Below are positions 10,013-19,721 of a DNA stretch of 64,000 nt, piece by piece. Both the position numbers and the translations under genes were made by a program. The stretch spans positions 12,539,756 to 12,603,755 of the forward strand of contig OY755038.1 in assembly GCA_963576565.1 (NCBI GenBank), in the 5' to 3' direction. Under the pieces are notes generated by a model. That model searched no databases, was not told the origin of the DNA, and saw only the letters and a program-made list of their open reading frames with translations. This stretch comes from Aspidapion aeneum. Its lineage: Eukaryota; Arthropoda; Insecta; Coleoptera; Brentidae. Positions within the stretch are counted from its first letter, which is position 1, and each line of letters opens with the position of its first letter.

Positions 10013-10150
10013 TACCCTGTTTCCACCAATGTATGCCCACCCCGATTCAAAAAAGTATCAGGTGACGCTGCATTTAAAACCGGTGCAAATCAATGGCCCA
10101 TCACGTGGGTTTTTTTAATCGGGGTGGGCAGTATTGGTGCAAACAGGGTA
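10013..10150. mobile_element. Family J MITE, copy J1
   Basis: Termini TACCCTGTTTCCACCAATG and its inverse bracket 138 bp containing 'catttaaaaccggtgcaaat'. It matches J3 at 63782-63923. Three-base TWA-like flanks suggest a PIF/Harbinger-type MITE, but this is tentative. Confidence 0.6.
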
Positions 10151-10379
10151 TAATACATTTATAGCAAGCACGGAACAGGTATAAACACTAGGTTCAAGAC
10201 GACAAGACCCAAAATGTACAAAATTTCCTGGCAAAAGACGAAATTACGCTATAAACAGCGTTTGACTGCTGATTCCTAGGAAAACTGTGACGTAGCTCTG
10301 ACGTCACGGCCTTCATGACACCGAGTGACCAGACAACCGGTTTATTTAATGACCGTGTGCTACCACGGTGGATAGAATA

Positions 10380-10954
10380 GACCGGTGTTCGGATCTTATA
10401 AATATATGTCGAATTTTCACGTCACTGGTGGTCCAGCTGATTTTTAGAAACGAAAGTTAGATATGATATGAACAACTAATACTTTTTGATTTTCTTGAAA
10501 ACTAAGGCAATTTTCGTACTATTTTTTAGTATATTCTTATAAAATAATATTTTTTAGACATACCAGTCGTTATTTTTTTTTTAGCCCGCTTCATTTCTCT
10601 TTACACATAAACTAAAATTCGAAGAAATTAATGTGTTCGTTTCAGCTTCAAAAATTATCCGCTGACCTACCTCTTTGTTTACTACCCAATAGTCCTCGTT
10701 TCACCTTTGATACTAAACGATCACATTCAGTTTGATTTGTAGTTTAAGTTTTGTGTAATAAAAAATAAAGCGGCTAAAAAAAATAACGACAATAGGTCTA
10801 GAAAATTACATTTTATAAGGATGTACTAGAAAACAGTAGAAAAATGGCCTTAGTTTTTACAAAAATTCGAAAAATATTAGTTGTTCCGTTGTTCATAACA
10901 GATCTAACTTTTGTTTACAAAAATCAGCTGGACCACCAGTGACGTGGAAAATTC

Positions 10955-11001
<47 letters not shown>

Positions 11002-11028
11002 TATATATATAAGATCCGAACACCGGTC
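10380..11028. mobile_element. Complete family C element with long inverted repeats
   Basis: Left GACCGGTGTTCGGATCTTA is mirrored at the right end, and the inverted repeats extend about 60 bp ('cactggtggtccagctgatt'). TA lies on both sides (10378-10379 and 11029-11030). The right inverted repeat is split by a (TA)n run at about 10958-11010. Its interior defines family C used for the fragments at 2950-5354 and 30240-30437. It has no coding capacity and is probably a Tc1/mariner-class or other TA-targeting MITE. Confidence 0.65.
10958..11010. repeat. (TA)n microsatellite
   Basis: A nearly uninterrupted TA dinucleotide run lies within the right terminal repeat of the family C element. Confidence 0.9.
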
Positions 11029-11142
11029 TATAATATAATATATATAACCGCTGTATGACGTCAGACAGTCAGCTGTGGATGGCATTTCCAATTGTTTGTT
11101 TTTGTTTTTACCAGCAATTTCCGAAATGCAGAAATTAATTCG

Positions 11143-11239
11143 TTGTTTCCACCAATGCATGCCCACCCCGATTCAAAAAACGTATCACGGGCCATGGATT
11201 TGCACCAGTTTTAAATGCAGCGTTACCTGATGCGTTTTT
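11143..11239. mobile_element. Family J MITE, copy J2, left part
   Basis: It matches J3 from 'gtttccaccaatgcatgcc' to 'gatgcgttttt', where family A element A3 is inserted. The right remainder is at 11972-11993 ('tgaatcggggtggaaacagg'). Confidence 0.65.
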
Positions 11240-11372
11240 AGCTCACACTACTACTATAAGTAGTGTGAGCTATGGTGATCCTAATTTTTTCGAGAAAAAA
11301 AAAGTTGCTCCGATTTCAAAATTTTTTATATATCTTTGCGTTTCAAATGATTTTGAAACTTTTTTGTTTTGC

Positions 11373-11403
<31 letters not shown>

Positions 11404-11971
11404 ATGTCTGTCTGTATGTCTGTCTGTAACGACCAACCCGCATAACTCAAAAACCGCTTGTCCGATTTTAATGAAATTTGGTACCTAAGTTGGGTCTTGG
11501 GCCGTGATGGTCCCATTTAAAAATGAACAAAATCCACCGAACGCAAGCCAAATAAAAGGGTGGGGGTAGATTCCAAAAATTAGAGTTTATGTGAAAATAT
11601 GGCGTGTGTGATATCAAACGAAAGGTAATTAAGTCTGGAGTTAAAAAAAATGAATTTTAGTTTATTTTTAAAAAAGGGTGGGGGTAGATGTCAAAAATTA
11701 GAGTTTAAGTGAAAATATGGCGTGTGTGATATCAAATGAAAGGTAATTGAGTCTGGAGTTAAACAAAATACATTTTAGTTTTTTTTCAAAAGGGTGGGGG
11801 GTAGATTAAAAAAAATTGAGTTTAAGTAAAAAAATGGCTTGTGTGGTATCAAACGAAAGGTAATTGAGTCTGGAGTTGAATAAAATATATTTCAGTTTTT
11901 GATTATATTAGCTCACACTATAACTATAGTACCTAGTGTGAGCTTAGGTGCCCATAGATTGGCAGAGTATT
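11240..11971 (+). mobile_element. Family A element, copy A3, inserted in J2
   Basis: It has the full family A layout: 5' palindrome AGCTCACACTACTAC, (GTCT)n at 11375-11430, core, three subunits of about 130 bp, 3' hairpin and 'ggcagagtatt'. The host J copy at 63880 reads 'gcgttttttgaatcgg' without a break, so A3 entered a T-tract with no visible duplication. That is the behaviour expected of Helentron-type elements. Confidence 0.7.
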
Positions 11972-11993
11972 TGAATCGGGGTGGAAACAGGGG

Positions 11994-13149
11994 CTCCTTT
12001 GGTATTTTGTGGTAAGGCCGAGTACCACAGAACACCAAAGGCCGTACATTTTAAGACTAGTTGCAGTTGAATTGATATAGTACCAATTTCAAGGGAAGTG
12101 CTTCATTTTCTACCGTTACCAAACATAATTCGTTGTTTGAAAAAAAAAAACAAAAAAAACGATCTTAACCTCAAAATATTTCAGCAACCACGTCTGCTAG
12201 GCTGGTTACACTGTGTGGTTACTCGTGACGTCATAGTTAGTGTTACTCAGCGAAGAAAAACAGAAAACGAGTAACCTTGTAGTTACTGCGAGGAAAAAGG
12301 CTTGTTGTGGTTCATTTGAAATCCAAAATGCCAGCACGCTTCTAGATGTCATTTTTAGAGGCCCTTTCCTAGTAGAGATGTTTGTAAGTACGTGGCGGCG
12401 ACTCTAGCCAGATGCCCGCTTCGGCCGCTTGCCCGAGTTCTGGAACGATACAAACATTATTTAAGTGAGTTGCCAAGAAAGTCGGAAATTCCTAATAATT
12501 CTATTTCCGTTTTTCCGAGAATCAAATCATCGCTAATAATTCCCATGGTTGAAATTTTTTAACCTCTGGCGACCAACATGAAAATACTGGAATTAAACAA
12601 ATTATGTAAAAAATCGGAGAGATACGATCATTAAGGAAAATGTTTCAATAGAATAAACCATAATAAAAAGTGTGGTCACAACAACAAACTAATCGATAGA
12701 TTTTTGAAATGTTTACACGGTTTTATATTCAAGATAACTTCAAAACAAGGTATCACTAGACCCACTTTCAATATTCAAAATATAGAGGTAAAGTATACCC
12801 CTCGAAGGGACTTCGTGCTACAAAAATTTCAAGAAAGCCAAAAAGTGTCCCTCTCGCAAACAAAATCGAAGTGTCCGAGCGTTTTTCCAATATCGCACGA
12901 AAAATACCCAAAAACACCTCTGTTACCTTTTAGTTGGTACACTTTGTATAAAACATAGACAAAAAAAAGCGACTTAAATTTTTAAATAGGTTGTTTTTGG
13001 GTCAGTTAAAAACATATTTGAAAGCTGTTTTCAATAAGGATAAAGGTAACTTCTAGGGCAAATAAAGAGAGATTTTTAAAAACACTCAAAGTAAGCATCA
13101 AACAAATGTCAAGTTGGAAGTTTCACATAACCTCAACAATTTGTTTATT
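11994..13149. other. No recognised gene or closed element
   Basis: 12360-12450 is less AT-rich. A word 'ttagaggccctttcc' at 12355 recalls the 58-bp palindrome at 4608. An 84-codon frame at 12704-12958 ends in sequence resembling a MITE terminus ('acactttgtata') and is not credited. Confidence 0.35.
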
Positions 13150-14160
13150 TACTTTATCTGAGGGCACGGCAGTGCCTCGCCAAGTTCGCGCGCCGTAACC
13201 ATCTTTTCTGGAAACATTTCAGCCGATATTTGACCGATCTAAAACTCTACTTCGGAATGAGCTACAAATCTCAAACTTTGCACAGTCGTAGATCTCCATG
13301 GAGTTAACAACCCCTCCAAGTTTCATCAATTCTATAAAGTAGTAAAGTAGTTACGAAATTTCAAAAAACGTCGAAATTGCCACTCACTCATTCACTTACT
13401 CACTCACTCACTCATGTATAGATCATCAATATTCTAGTAGTTACGAAATTTCAAAAAACGTCGAAATTGCCACTCACTCACTTACTCACTCACTCACTCA
13501 CTCATGTATAGATCATCAATATTCTACTGAAACAACACTACAAAGCTGAAATTTGGCAGACTCATAGAACTTATGACCAAACCCCTGGAAAAAATCAAAA
13601 AACCCCAAAATTTTAATTTACTCCCCTCCCCTATACATTTAAAGTTATATAAAAGTAGCATTGCCCACTTCCAGAAAGGCTAGAGAGTTGAGCTTTGGCA
13701 AACTGATAGGAACTATGATAAAACTATAGGAAAAAATTAAAACACCCCAAAATTCTAATTTACTTCCCTCCCCTATAAATGTAAAGTTAAGTAAAAGTAA
13801 CATTGCCCACTTCCAGACACGCTAGAGAGCTGAGCTTTGGAAGACCGATAGTAACTATGATAAAATTCTAATTTACTTCCCTCCCCTATAAATGTAAAGT
13901 TAAGTAAAAGTAACACTGCCCACTTCCAGAAACGCTAGAGAGCTGAGCATTGGAAGACTGATAGGAACTATGATAAAACTATAGGACAAATTTAAAAACA
14001 CGACGATTTTAATTTATTTCCCTCCCCTATACATGTAAAGTTATGTAAAAGGAACATTGTGCACTTTCAGAAACGCTAGAGAGCAGAGATTTGGAACGCT
14101 GATAGGAACTACGATAAAACCATGGAAAAAAATTTAAAAACTTCAAAAATTTAAGTAAGG
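13150..14160. repeat. Complex repeat: GC-rich head, CACT-rich tandem pair, 142-bp tandem units
   Basis: An 89-bp unit with (CACT)n tracts is present twice (13348-13436 and 13437-13525). It is followed by units starting 'cctcccctata' at about 13621, 13763, 13876 and 14018; spacing is about 142 bp, with one unit shortened to 113. Each unit has 'cattgcccacttccagaaa' or a variant. The head at 13160-13200 ('ggcacggcagtgcctcgcc') is GC-rich. It looks like part of one large repeat element of unknown class. Confidence 0.6.
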
Positions 14161-14893
14161 CAAAAGTTTTGAACAATATTTATTTTTTTTTATTACATTT
14201 ATGACTTTTTACAAAACAAACTACCAAATTCTAGCCAAATCGACTATGTTTTTAAAAAAACAATATAAACCTAACCTTAAAAACTTATGGTAACAATAAA
14301 GGAAGGTCTCTGTAAGTATACCGGACATTAGTCTTCAACATAAAAAAAAAAACATTTTATTTTTAAAAATAAGGCTAAAAACGAACGTTTTGACTTTACA
14401 AGTTTTAAATGTGTTCCAAAAACTCTGAACATTAAGAGCGACCAGGGTAGTTGTACTTCTTGTTACCCACTACCACAAAGTTGAAAAATGTTGAAGTGTT
14501 CCAAAAAATCCTTTAAATCTGCTGTACAAGGAAAATTATTTACGCCATTGATGAATGAATTGACTGAATGCTACAAGCCGACAGCCATAGAATAAAATAT
14601 GGCATGATTATATTAGATGCTTTCAATAAAATTCATGAAATCGCTTCCCAGCGTAAGTCTGTTCTTGATTATAATAGACGCTTTTAATAAAATTAGGAAG
14701 ATGAGGCTTTCATTCGTTTCGTTTGTTTTTACTTATTAGGGACTAATAGCCACGGCACGTATCTTGATGTAAAGTACGTTTTGGTCAAGTGCGCATGTGC
14801 AGTGCCTTTGGGACGTATGATACACATTACATAGAGTGTTGTATTTGGATATATTAATATAATATTTGTATATATTAATATAATATTTGGATA
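14161..14893. other. AT-rich DNA; short 23-bp tandem just before S1
   Basis: The words 'tattaatataatattt' recur in tandem at about 14853-14893. 14665-14695 shares 'gacgcttttaataaaat' with family O. No gene is seen. Confidence 0.4.
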
Positions 14894-14895
14894 TA

Positions 14896-15080
14896 CAGTC
14901 GAACCTCTATAGCTCGAACCTGAAGGGACAACCAAAACAGTTCGAGTTATGGAGAGTTCGAGTTATAGAAACTCGAGTTACATAGGTTAAAATACATGTA
15001 AAAAGTGCAGGGACCGCTTAAAAGGTTCGAGTTATAGAGGGGTTCGAGTTATAGAGGTTCGAGTTAGAGAGGTTCGACTG
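14896..15080. mobile_element. Pogo/Tigger-type MITE, copy S1
   Basis: Ends CAGTCGAACCTCTATA and its inverse are flanked by TA on both sides (14894-14895 and 15081-15082). The interior is repeated 'gttcgagttatagag' words. The terminus and TA target are characteristic of pogo/Tigger-like MITEs. 185 bp, non-coding. Confidence 0.8.
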
Positions 15081-15149
15081 TATTAATATATCCAAATATG
15101 TCAACATACAGGGACTCTACATTACACCAGCTAGTGAACGCCGTAGAAG

Positions 15150-15198
15150 TAAGGTCACTATATCACGAAGTAAGGAACTTCGTGATATAGTGACCTTA
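15150..15198. mobile_element. 49-bp perfect palindrome with 8-bp direct repeats
   Basis: Two perfectly complementary 22-bp arms (TAAGGTCACTATATCACGAA...) surround a 5-base loop. The 8-bp repeat 'cgtagaag' lies immediately outside on both sides (15142-15149 and 15199-15206). This has the layout of a mobile element reduced to its terminal inverted repeats. Confidence 0.65.
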
Positions 15199-15206
15199 CG
15201 TAGAAG

Positions 15207-15529
15207 CACGGATCACCTAAAAAAGTAAAAGTGTAACCTGTGGACACCAAGGTAATCTGACTCGAAATCACTTGGTGCCCGGATGAGGTTTTCAAATTAC
15301 TTTGACAATTTGCCTTTTAAAGGTGACGTCACACGGGGTATTTCTAATGGTCCTTTTATTGTACAAATACATTTTTCTGCGTGTTTTATCTCCTATGCTC
15401 TTTGATAATTTGAAGGAACAGTTAGAAACAGTGACCCTAGTATTTACAGTATTCCCCACATGTGGGTACATTTATTCATACATTAAAGTCTCCTATAAGA
15501 TTATAATGTGTGACTTCATAAACAAAACG
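15207..15529. other. No recognised feature upstream of the candidate gene start
   Basis: Mixed AT-rich DNA; reading frames overlap on both strands and none is convincing. Confidence 0.35.
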
Positions 15530-15873
15530 CCAATCGGCCAAGAAAGCGAGACGAGGAACAACAATAGAACAGTTTGGCGGGGCAATTGGGTTAGAGCGAG
15601 AGAGAACTAATCGACCGCGGCCAACCTTGATTTGTTTTAAAAGCAAGTATTCGCGATCCGCGACCACCAGTTTTCATTTGTTTCCACATCGAATAAAAGT
15701 GCGCTTACGTTACGATCAAGTAAACGAGCAGCGCAACGCGCCTTGTTATCTATCTATCGTAGGAAGCTGTGGTTTTGACTTTGAAACAATTGACAATCTA
15801 ATATTATAAAAGTTGGTGCCTTACATGTATAGTTTTGTTTGAAATTTTGTAAACAGTTTTTGGATTTCGTGGT
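15530..15873 (+). promoter_or_regulatory. Candidate promoter/5' UTR region
   Basis: This stretch is less AT-rich and richer in CpG than its surroundings ('gaccgcggccaacc', 'cgcgatccgcgacc', 'gcgcaacgcgcc') and is not part of any repeat family seen here. It directly precedes the candidate first coding exon at 15874. I see no single decisive core-promoter element, so the transcription start is not placed. Confidence 0.35.
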
Positions 15874-15993
15874 ATGTCGCAGTTAGTGCCTTTAGTGACG
15901 TTCGGTTTAGAAGAGCACGACTACTTCGACAACGCAATGATGTATTCCGATCATATGTACTATAAACAGCCTACCAGCAATAATAATAAAAAG
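15874..15993 (+). CDS. Candidate first coding exon of an unidentified host gene (40 codons)
   Basis: The ATG at 15874 opens MSQLVPLVTFGLEEHDYF, continuing to DHMYYKQPTSNNNKK, 40 codons in all. It then meets a good donor, AAG|GTAAGA, at 15993/15994, giving a phase-0 exon. The composition (acidic and aromatic residues, then an N-rich tail) and balanced codon use are unlike the surrounding repeats, and no other copy exists in the window. I do not recognise the protein; such N-termini occur in transcription factors, but that is speculation. No stop in frame precedes the donor, and the frame would continue only to 16065 if unspliced. The downstream exons must lie beyond the large repeat-filled region or outside the window. 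Confidence 0.45.
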
Positions 15994-16904
15994 GTAAGAA
16001 TGAGCGGTGATGAGGTTATGGTAATTAGTAGCTATTTAAGAGCAAGATCTTTTCGACAGGAGTAAAAAATAAAATGAAATGATAAAAATCTAATCTAGAG
16101 GAAAAACGCTAAATATTGGTCCTTCGAGCAGGGACATTTTTCAATTTTGTGTGTTAATTTAGTTTAAAAGTTGATAATATCCGAGATGTCTTATTTTCGT
16201 TTTTCCAAATTTACTAATTCTTAAACCAAAAAATTTTTGTGTATTTTTTTTTGAGGACATTAATTTAAATATTGTAGGTGGCGGCGCTTTTCAAAATTCA
16301 TTCTAATTTACATTGGATTTGGAAAGTAGGTATATTTAATGTAAAATAAATCGCTAAAGACTTTTCCAGGAAACCATTCTCTTAATTCGGTAATTAAACA
16401 TACTCTAATGACGTGTTCCTATGTGCGTTACCTACCTATTATTACCTACTTACCTAGTAGGTAACTTTTTGAATTTGAATTTGTTTAACAATTTGTAGGA
16501 TCGCGCGACTATAATCTGCAAATATACAGGGTCCCCAACAAAATTTTATTCGTTTTTTGATAGGGTTCACTACTAGAGGTGTTGAAAAAGTAACTATTCG
16601 TTACTCGTTACTCGACAAATAACGAAGTAACGAATAACGATCCGAAAATTAAATGATTACTTTTGTTACTTTGATTCTTTCGATTATTTTAGTATTAAGT
16701 AATCACTCGAAACTCGGTAATCCAAAATCAGGGAGTAACTATGATAACGTAAGTAACTAACACATTTAAATTGTATTTGTAAAAGGTAACAATAAGAAAA
16801 AGTAGGACGTGACAATCTGGCAATGTTGTTTATTTAAACGCTTGCAGCCGCTTGTCGGTTTGAAATTTTAAATATGTGATTCCCCGAAGTACGTTTTTCT
16901 CATA
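15994..16904 (+). other. Putative start of intron; hAT-like terminus at about 16575
   Basis: After the candidate donor the DNA is AT-rich and non-coding. Near 16575 'tagaggtgttgaaaaagtaa' plus repeated 'gttactcg' words resemble a hAT terminus; no partner end was found. 16521 has a 'tacagggtcc' MITE-like word. Confidence 0.35.
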
Positions 16905-16923
16905 GCTCATGCATACCGATGAC

Positions 16924-18349
16924 CGCAGCCCACGAGAAAGACCGGCCCGGGCGCGGAAATATCACGTGACCGTAGGAGTCCCACAAAAAAACGCCTCACG
17001 GCCCGCTGTCATTATAAAACATGTATGTTCAGTTTTGGTAGGTTTGTTTACGTCGATTTTTTTTTAATTCGGGCACGTATTTTATGTGAATTTTATCAAA
17101 GTTATTAAAATAACGCAGCCCACGAAAAAGACTGTAGTGGGCTGCGTTAAAATAATTAATGGCTAAAATACCTATAAGATAAACAATGCCGCGAACGTGT
17201 AATTAGTGTTGTTCCTTGTCGGTCCAACTCTTGGTCCAACTATAAAACTGAAACCTAATATGTTGCAAACGGGAAAGAAGTGTTAAAAGATAAGATCTTG
17301 GATAAGATTGATCAAGTAATAGACATCCTTAGTGACATTTTCGATAGTGAGAGTGAAAAATGTATTCAGTTGTCATTTCTTATTGAACAATTAGGTCTCT
17401 TGAAAAGGTAACCTGAGAATCGAAGATATGGTGGATACACTTTAATGTTGTCTTCATCTTTGTTTATCCAGTCATCCAGTGCATACACGTCAATTTACAA
17501 TTCTAAGGTAATATGTCTTCCGCACCCTCGCAATATTAAAAACTGATTTGTAAAATATTGTTAACAGATAGTAATCTCTCTGGTAGTGTGAAATATTTAA
17601 AAAGTAAGATACAGGTCTTAAAAGAACCTGAGTTGGTAGTTAACTTACACTTTAATTAAATGTATATTAAACTTTGTGCTGGGTAATTTGTCAAAAAATT
17701 ATTGACGACCACTACATTCAGTTCATTGAATGTGAAAACCATCTCACTTATTCACAAAATCACTTGTTTCTTTTGAATAAATTATTGTGAAATGTTTTAT
17801 ATTGAAAATTTTTCTTCAGATAACTCTTGCGAGTGTTTTTGTGGAGAAGAACTATTGTCAAAGCTTGAAAAAATTAGTTTAAGGGCATGTAAAGTTTTTT
17901 TAAATAATTTTATTAAAAAGCACAATGATTTAGTGTCTGCTAATAACTCTTTGAATAAGAACTCAGAAAAAGATGATGACACTCAAAGAAAAATTTAAAA
18001 ACTAAAAGCTTAGGTTTGATATGTCGAATTTTGAAAGACTTGTATAGATTTGAAGTTACTAACGATAATATGTACCTAATATATGTACCTGAAGATATTA
18101 GAGTGCAAATTTTGTATAATTTTTTATTTTATAGATTCAGTTCTTTTATCCATAATAAACACATATATCAGCAAAATATTTTTTTCAATTTTTGCCTATC
18201 AAAGAACAAAAATTTTGTGTTAATTTATTTAAATTGTGTAAAAACATATAATATATTAAGCAATACAATAAGAATCCTGGGACTCCTAAGATCACGTGAC
18301 CGCCGACTTGCTTATAACGCGCCATGGCCGGTCTTTATCGTTGGCTGCG
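16924..18349 (+). mobile_element. Family F element (P-like), copy F1
   Basis: The terminal inverted repeats of about 24 bp start CGCAGCC and share 'aaagaccggcc'. An internal inverted copy of the terminal word forms a hairpin at 17115-17150. It matches F2 (51633-53057) end to end. The 19-bp sequence 'gctcatgcataccgatgac' lies directly on both sides (16905-16923 and 18350-18368), whereas F2 has a 9-bp duplication. Broken frames inside encode P/THAP9-like sequence. Confidence 0.7.
17270..18240 (+). pseudogene. P/THAP9-like transposase remnant in F1
   Basis: Broken frames give KDKILDKIDQVIDILSDIFD, a helical segment, then a R-Y-GGYTLML...S-AYTSIYNS-KVICLPHPRNIKK block. The latter resembles the region of P-element/THAP9-like transposases reading RYs.....a..ly..sp.aY..lr....LP.p.tl. 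A further frame at 17792-17995 starts MFYIENFSSDN. Stops and frameshifts separate these pieces. The catalytic core and GTP-binding insertion are not identifiable. The family assignment is an inference from the pattern. Confidence 0.4.
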
Positions 18350-18410
18350 GCTCATGCATACCGATGACGGATGACGCAATATTTTGTTGTCTTTGTCTTT
18401 GTTCAACAGT

Positions 18411-18821
18411 TTTCCAAATTCATATAAAATCTTCCTGGTATAATTTCAACCCCACCGACAGAGAAGAGGCGCGGCTCTTTGCGGTCCGACCACAAAGTCT
18501 TTGTTTTCCGACCGACCCAGCCCAGGTGGATGGACGGCACCTGATTGGCAGATTTTTTTGAGATGCGCTTTTAATTGCTTTCGGGTGTGCTTTTCGGGAC
18601 CCCTTTAGTCGGCAGTCTGCAGAGTTAGAAAATAAATCCGTTTCGTTCCTGTAGGTGTAGGAATAGAAAGTTTTATTATCTATTTTTATTTCTTTAGCTT
18701 ACGCGATAATTAAATGAAATAATTTTCATGAATATATCTACCGCCGCCCATGTCACTTTCTATAAAGGATATGCCGATTGTCGGCTTTTATCTTTGTTCA
18801 ACTGACTTTGCAAAAACTATA
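18411..18821 (-). mobile_element. Family E element, copy E1 (truncated)
   Basis: It matches the inverse of E2 (30606-31103) from 'aattcatataaaatcttcct' to the terminus 'gcaaaaactata'. The other terminus is missing; the copy stops close to the F1 insertion. A GC-richer core at 18450-18620 contains 'ggtcggtcggaaaac' in inverse. Non-coding. Confidence 0.65.
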
Positions 18822-19121
18822 CTGATATTATTTTAAAAATTTTAATTTTAAACGCAAGTTTCGAACAGGTTAATGAAAGAAATACTACTGAACCGAGTTT
18901 ACTGAAATAAAAAACATTATAATGAGAAATGATTGCATTTTAAAGACCATGGTCAAAGTTTATCTTAAGATCGCTGACAGAATCATACTTGATTTTTCAA
19001 AATGGCGTGTTTATTCTTATTTTCCGAAAATGCTTTAGTTTTTTTTCTAATTTATAGAAAAGCACTTTTTTTCCCCATACAACAAGATACGAATCAGCAA
19101 AATCGGTTCGGTAATTCTAAA
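18822..19121. other. AT-rich DNA, nothing recognised
   Basis: No coding, RNA or repeat signal beyond AT-rich runs. Confidence 0.4.
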
Positions 19122-19721
19122 AATACTCTGCCAATATATGGGCCCCTAAGCTCACACTAGGTACTATAGTTATAGTGTACGTGTGAGCTAATATAACTAA
19201 AAACTAAAATATATTTTATTCAACTCCGGACTAAATTACCTTTTGTTTGATACCACACAAGCCATGTTTTGACTTAAACTCTAATTTTTGAAATATACCC
19301 CCACCCTTTTTTTTAAATAAATTAAAATGTATTTTGTTGAACTCCAGACTCAATTACCTTTCGTTTGATGTCACACACGCCATATTTTCCCATAAACTCT
19401 AATTTTTGAAATCTACCCCCACCCTTTTATTTGGTTTGTGCTCGGTGGATTTGGTTCATTTTTAAATGGGACCATCTCGACCCAAAACCCAGCCTAGGTA
19501 CCAAATTTCATTAAAATCGGCCAAGCGGTTTTTGAGTTATGCGCGTTGGTCGTTACAGACAGACATACAGACAGACAGACAGACGGCGCAACAAAAAAGT
19601 TTCAAAATCATCTGAAACGCAAAGATATATAAAAATTTTTGAAATCGGAGCAACTTTTTTTTCTCGAAAAAATTAGGATCATTATAGCTCACACTACTAA
19701 AGTATAGTATATGTGTGAGCT
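19122..19721 (-). mobile_element. Family A element, copy A4
   Basis: Complete in reverse orientation: it starts 'aatactctgcc', then the hairpin, two subunits, the core, a CAGA tract at 19557-19585 (inverse of GTCT), and ends with the AGCTCACAC palindrome. A-tracts flank both ends and no target duplication is seen. Confidence 0.7.

Noticed and set aside
12704..12958. 84-codon plus-strand frame
   Set aside because: No known motif, and its end coincides with a MITE-like 'acactttgtata' word.
13348..13525. Regular repeats with short unique parts, CRISPR-like at first sight
   Set aside because: Two 89-bp units with (CACT)n tracts, no short conserved repeats with unique spacers, and a eukaryotic context.
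15302..15667. Frames of 63-102 codons on opposite strands upstream of the candidate exon
   Set aside because: They overlap each other, cross the CpG-rich segment and lack any motif; the 40-codon exon at 15874 is the better candidate.
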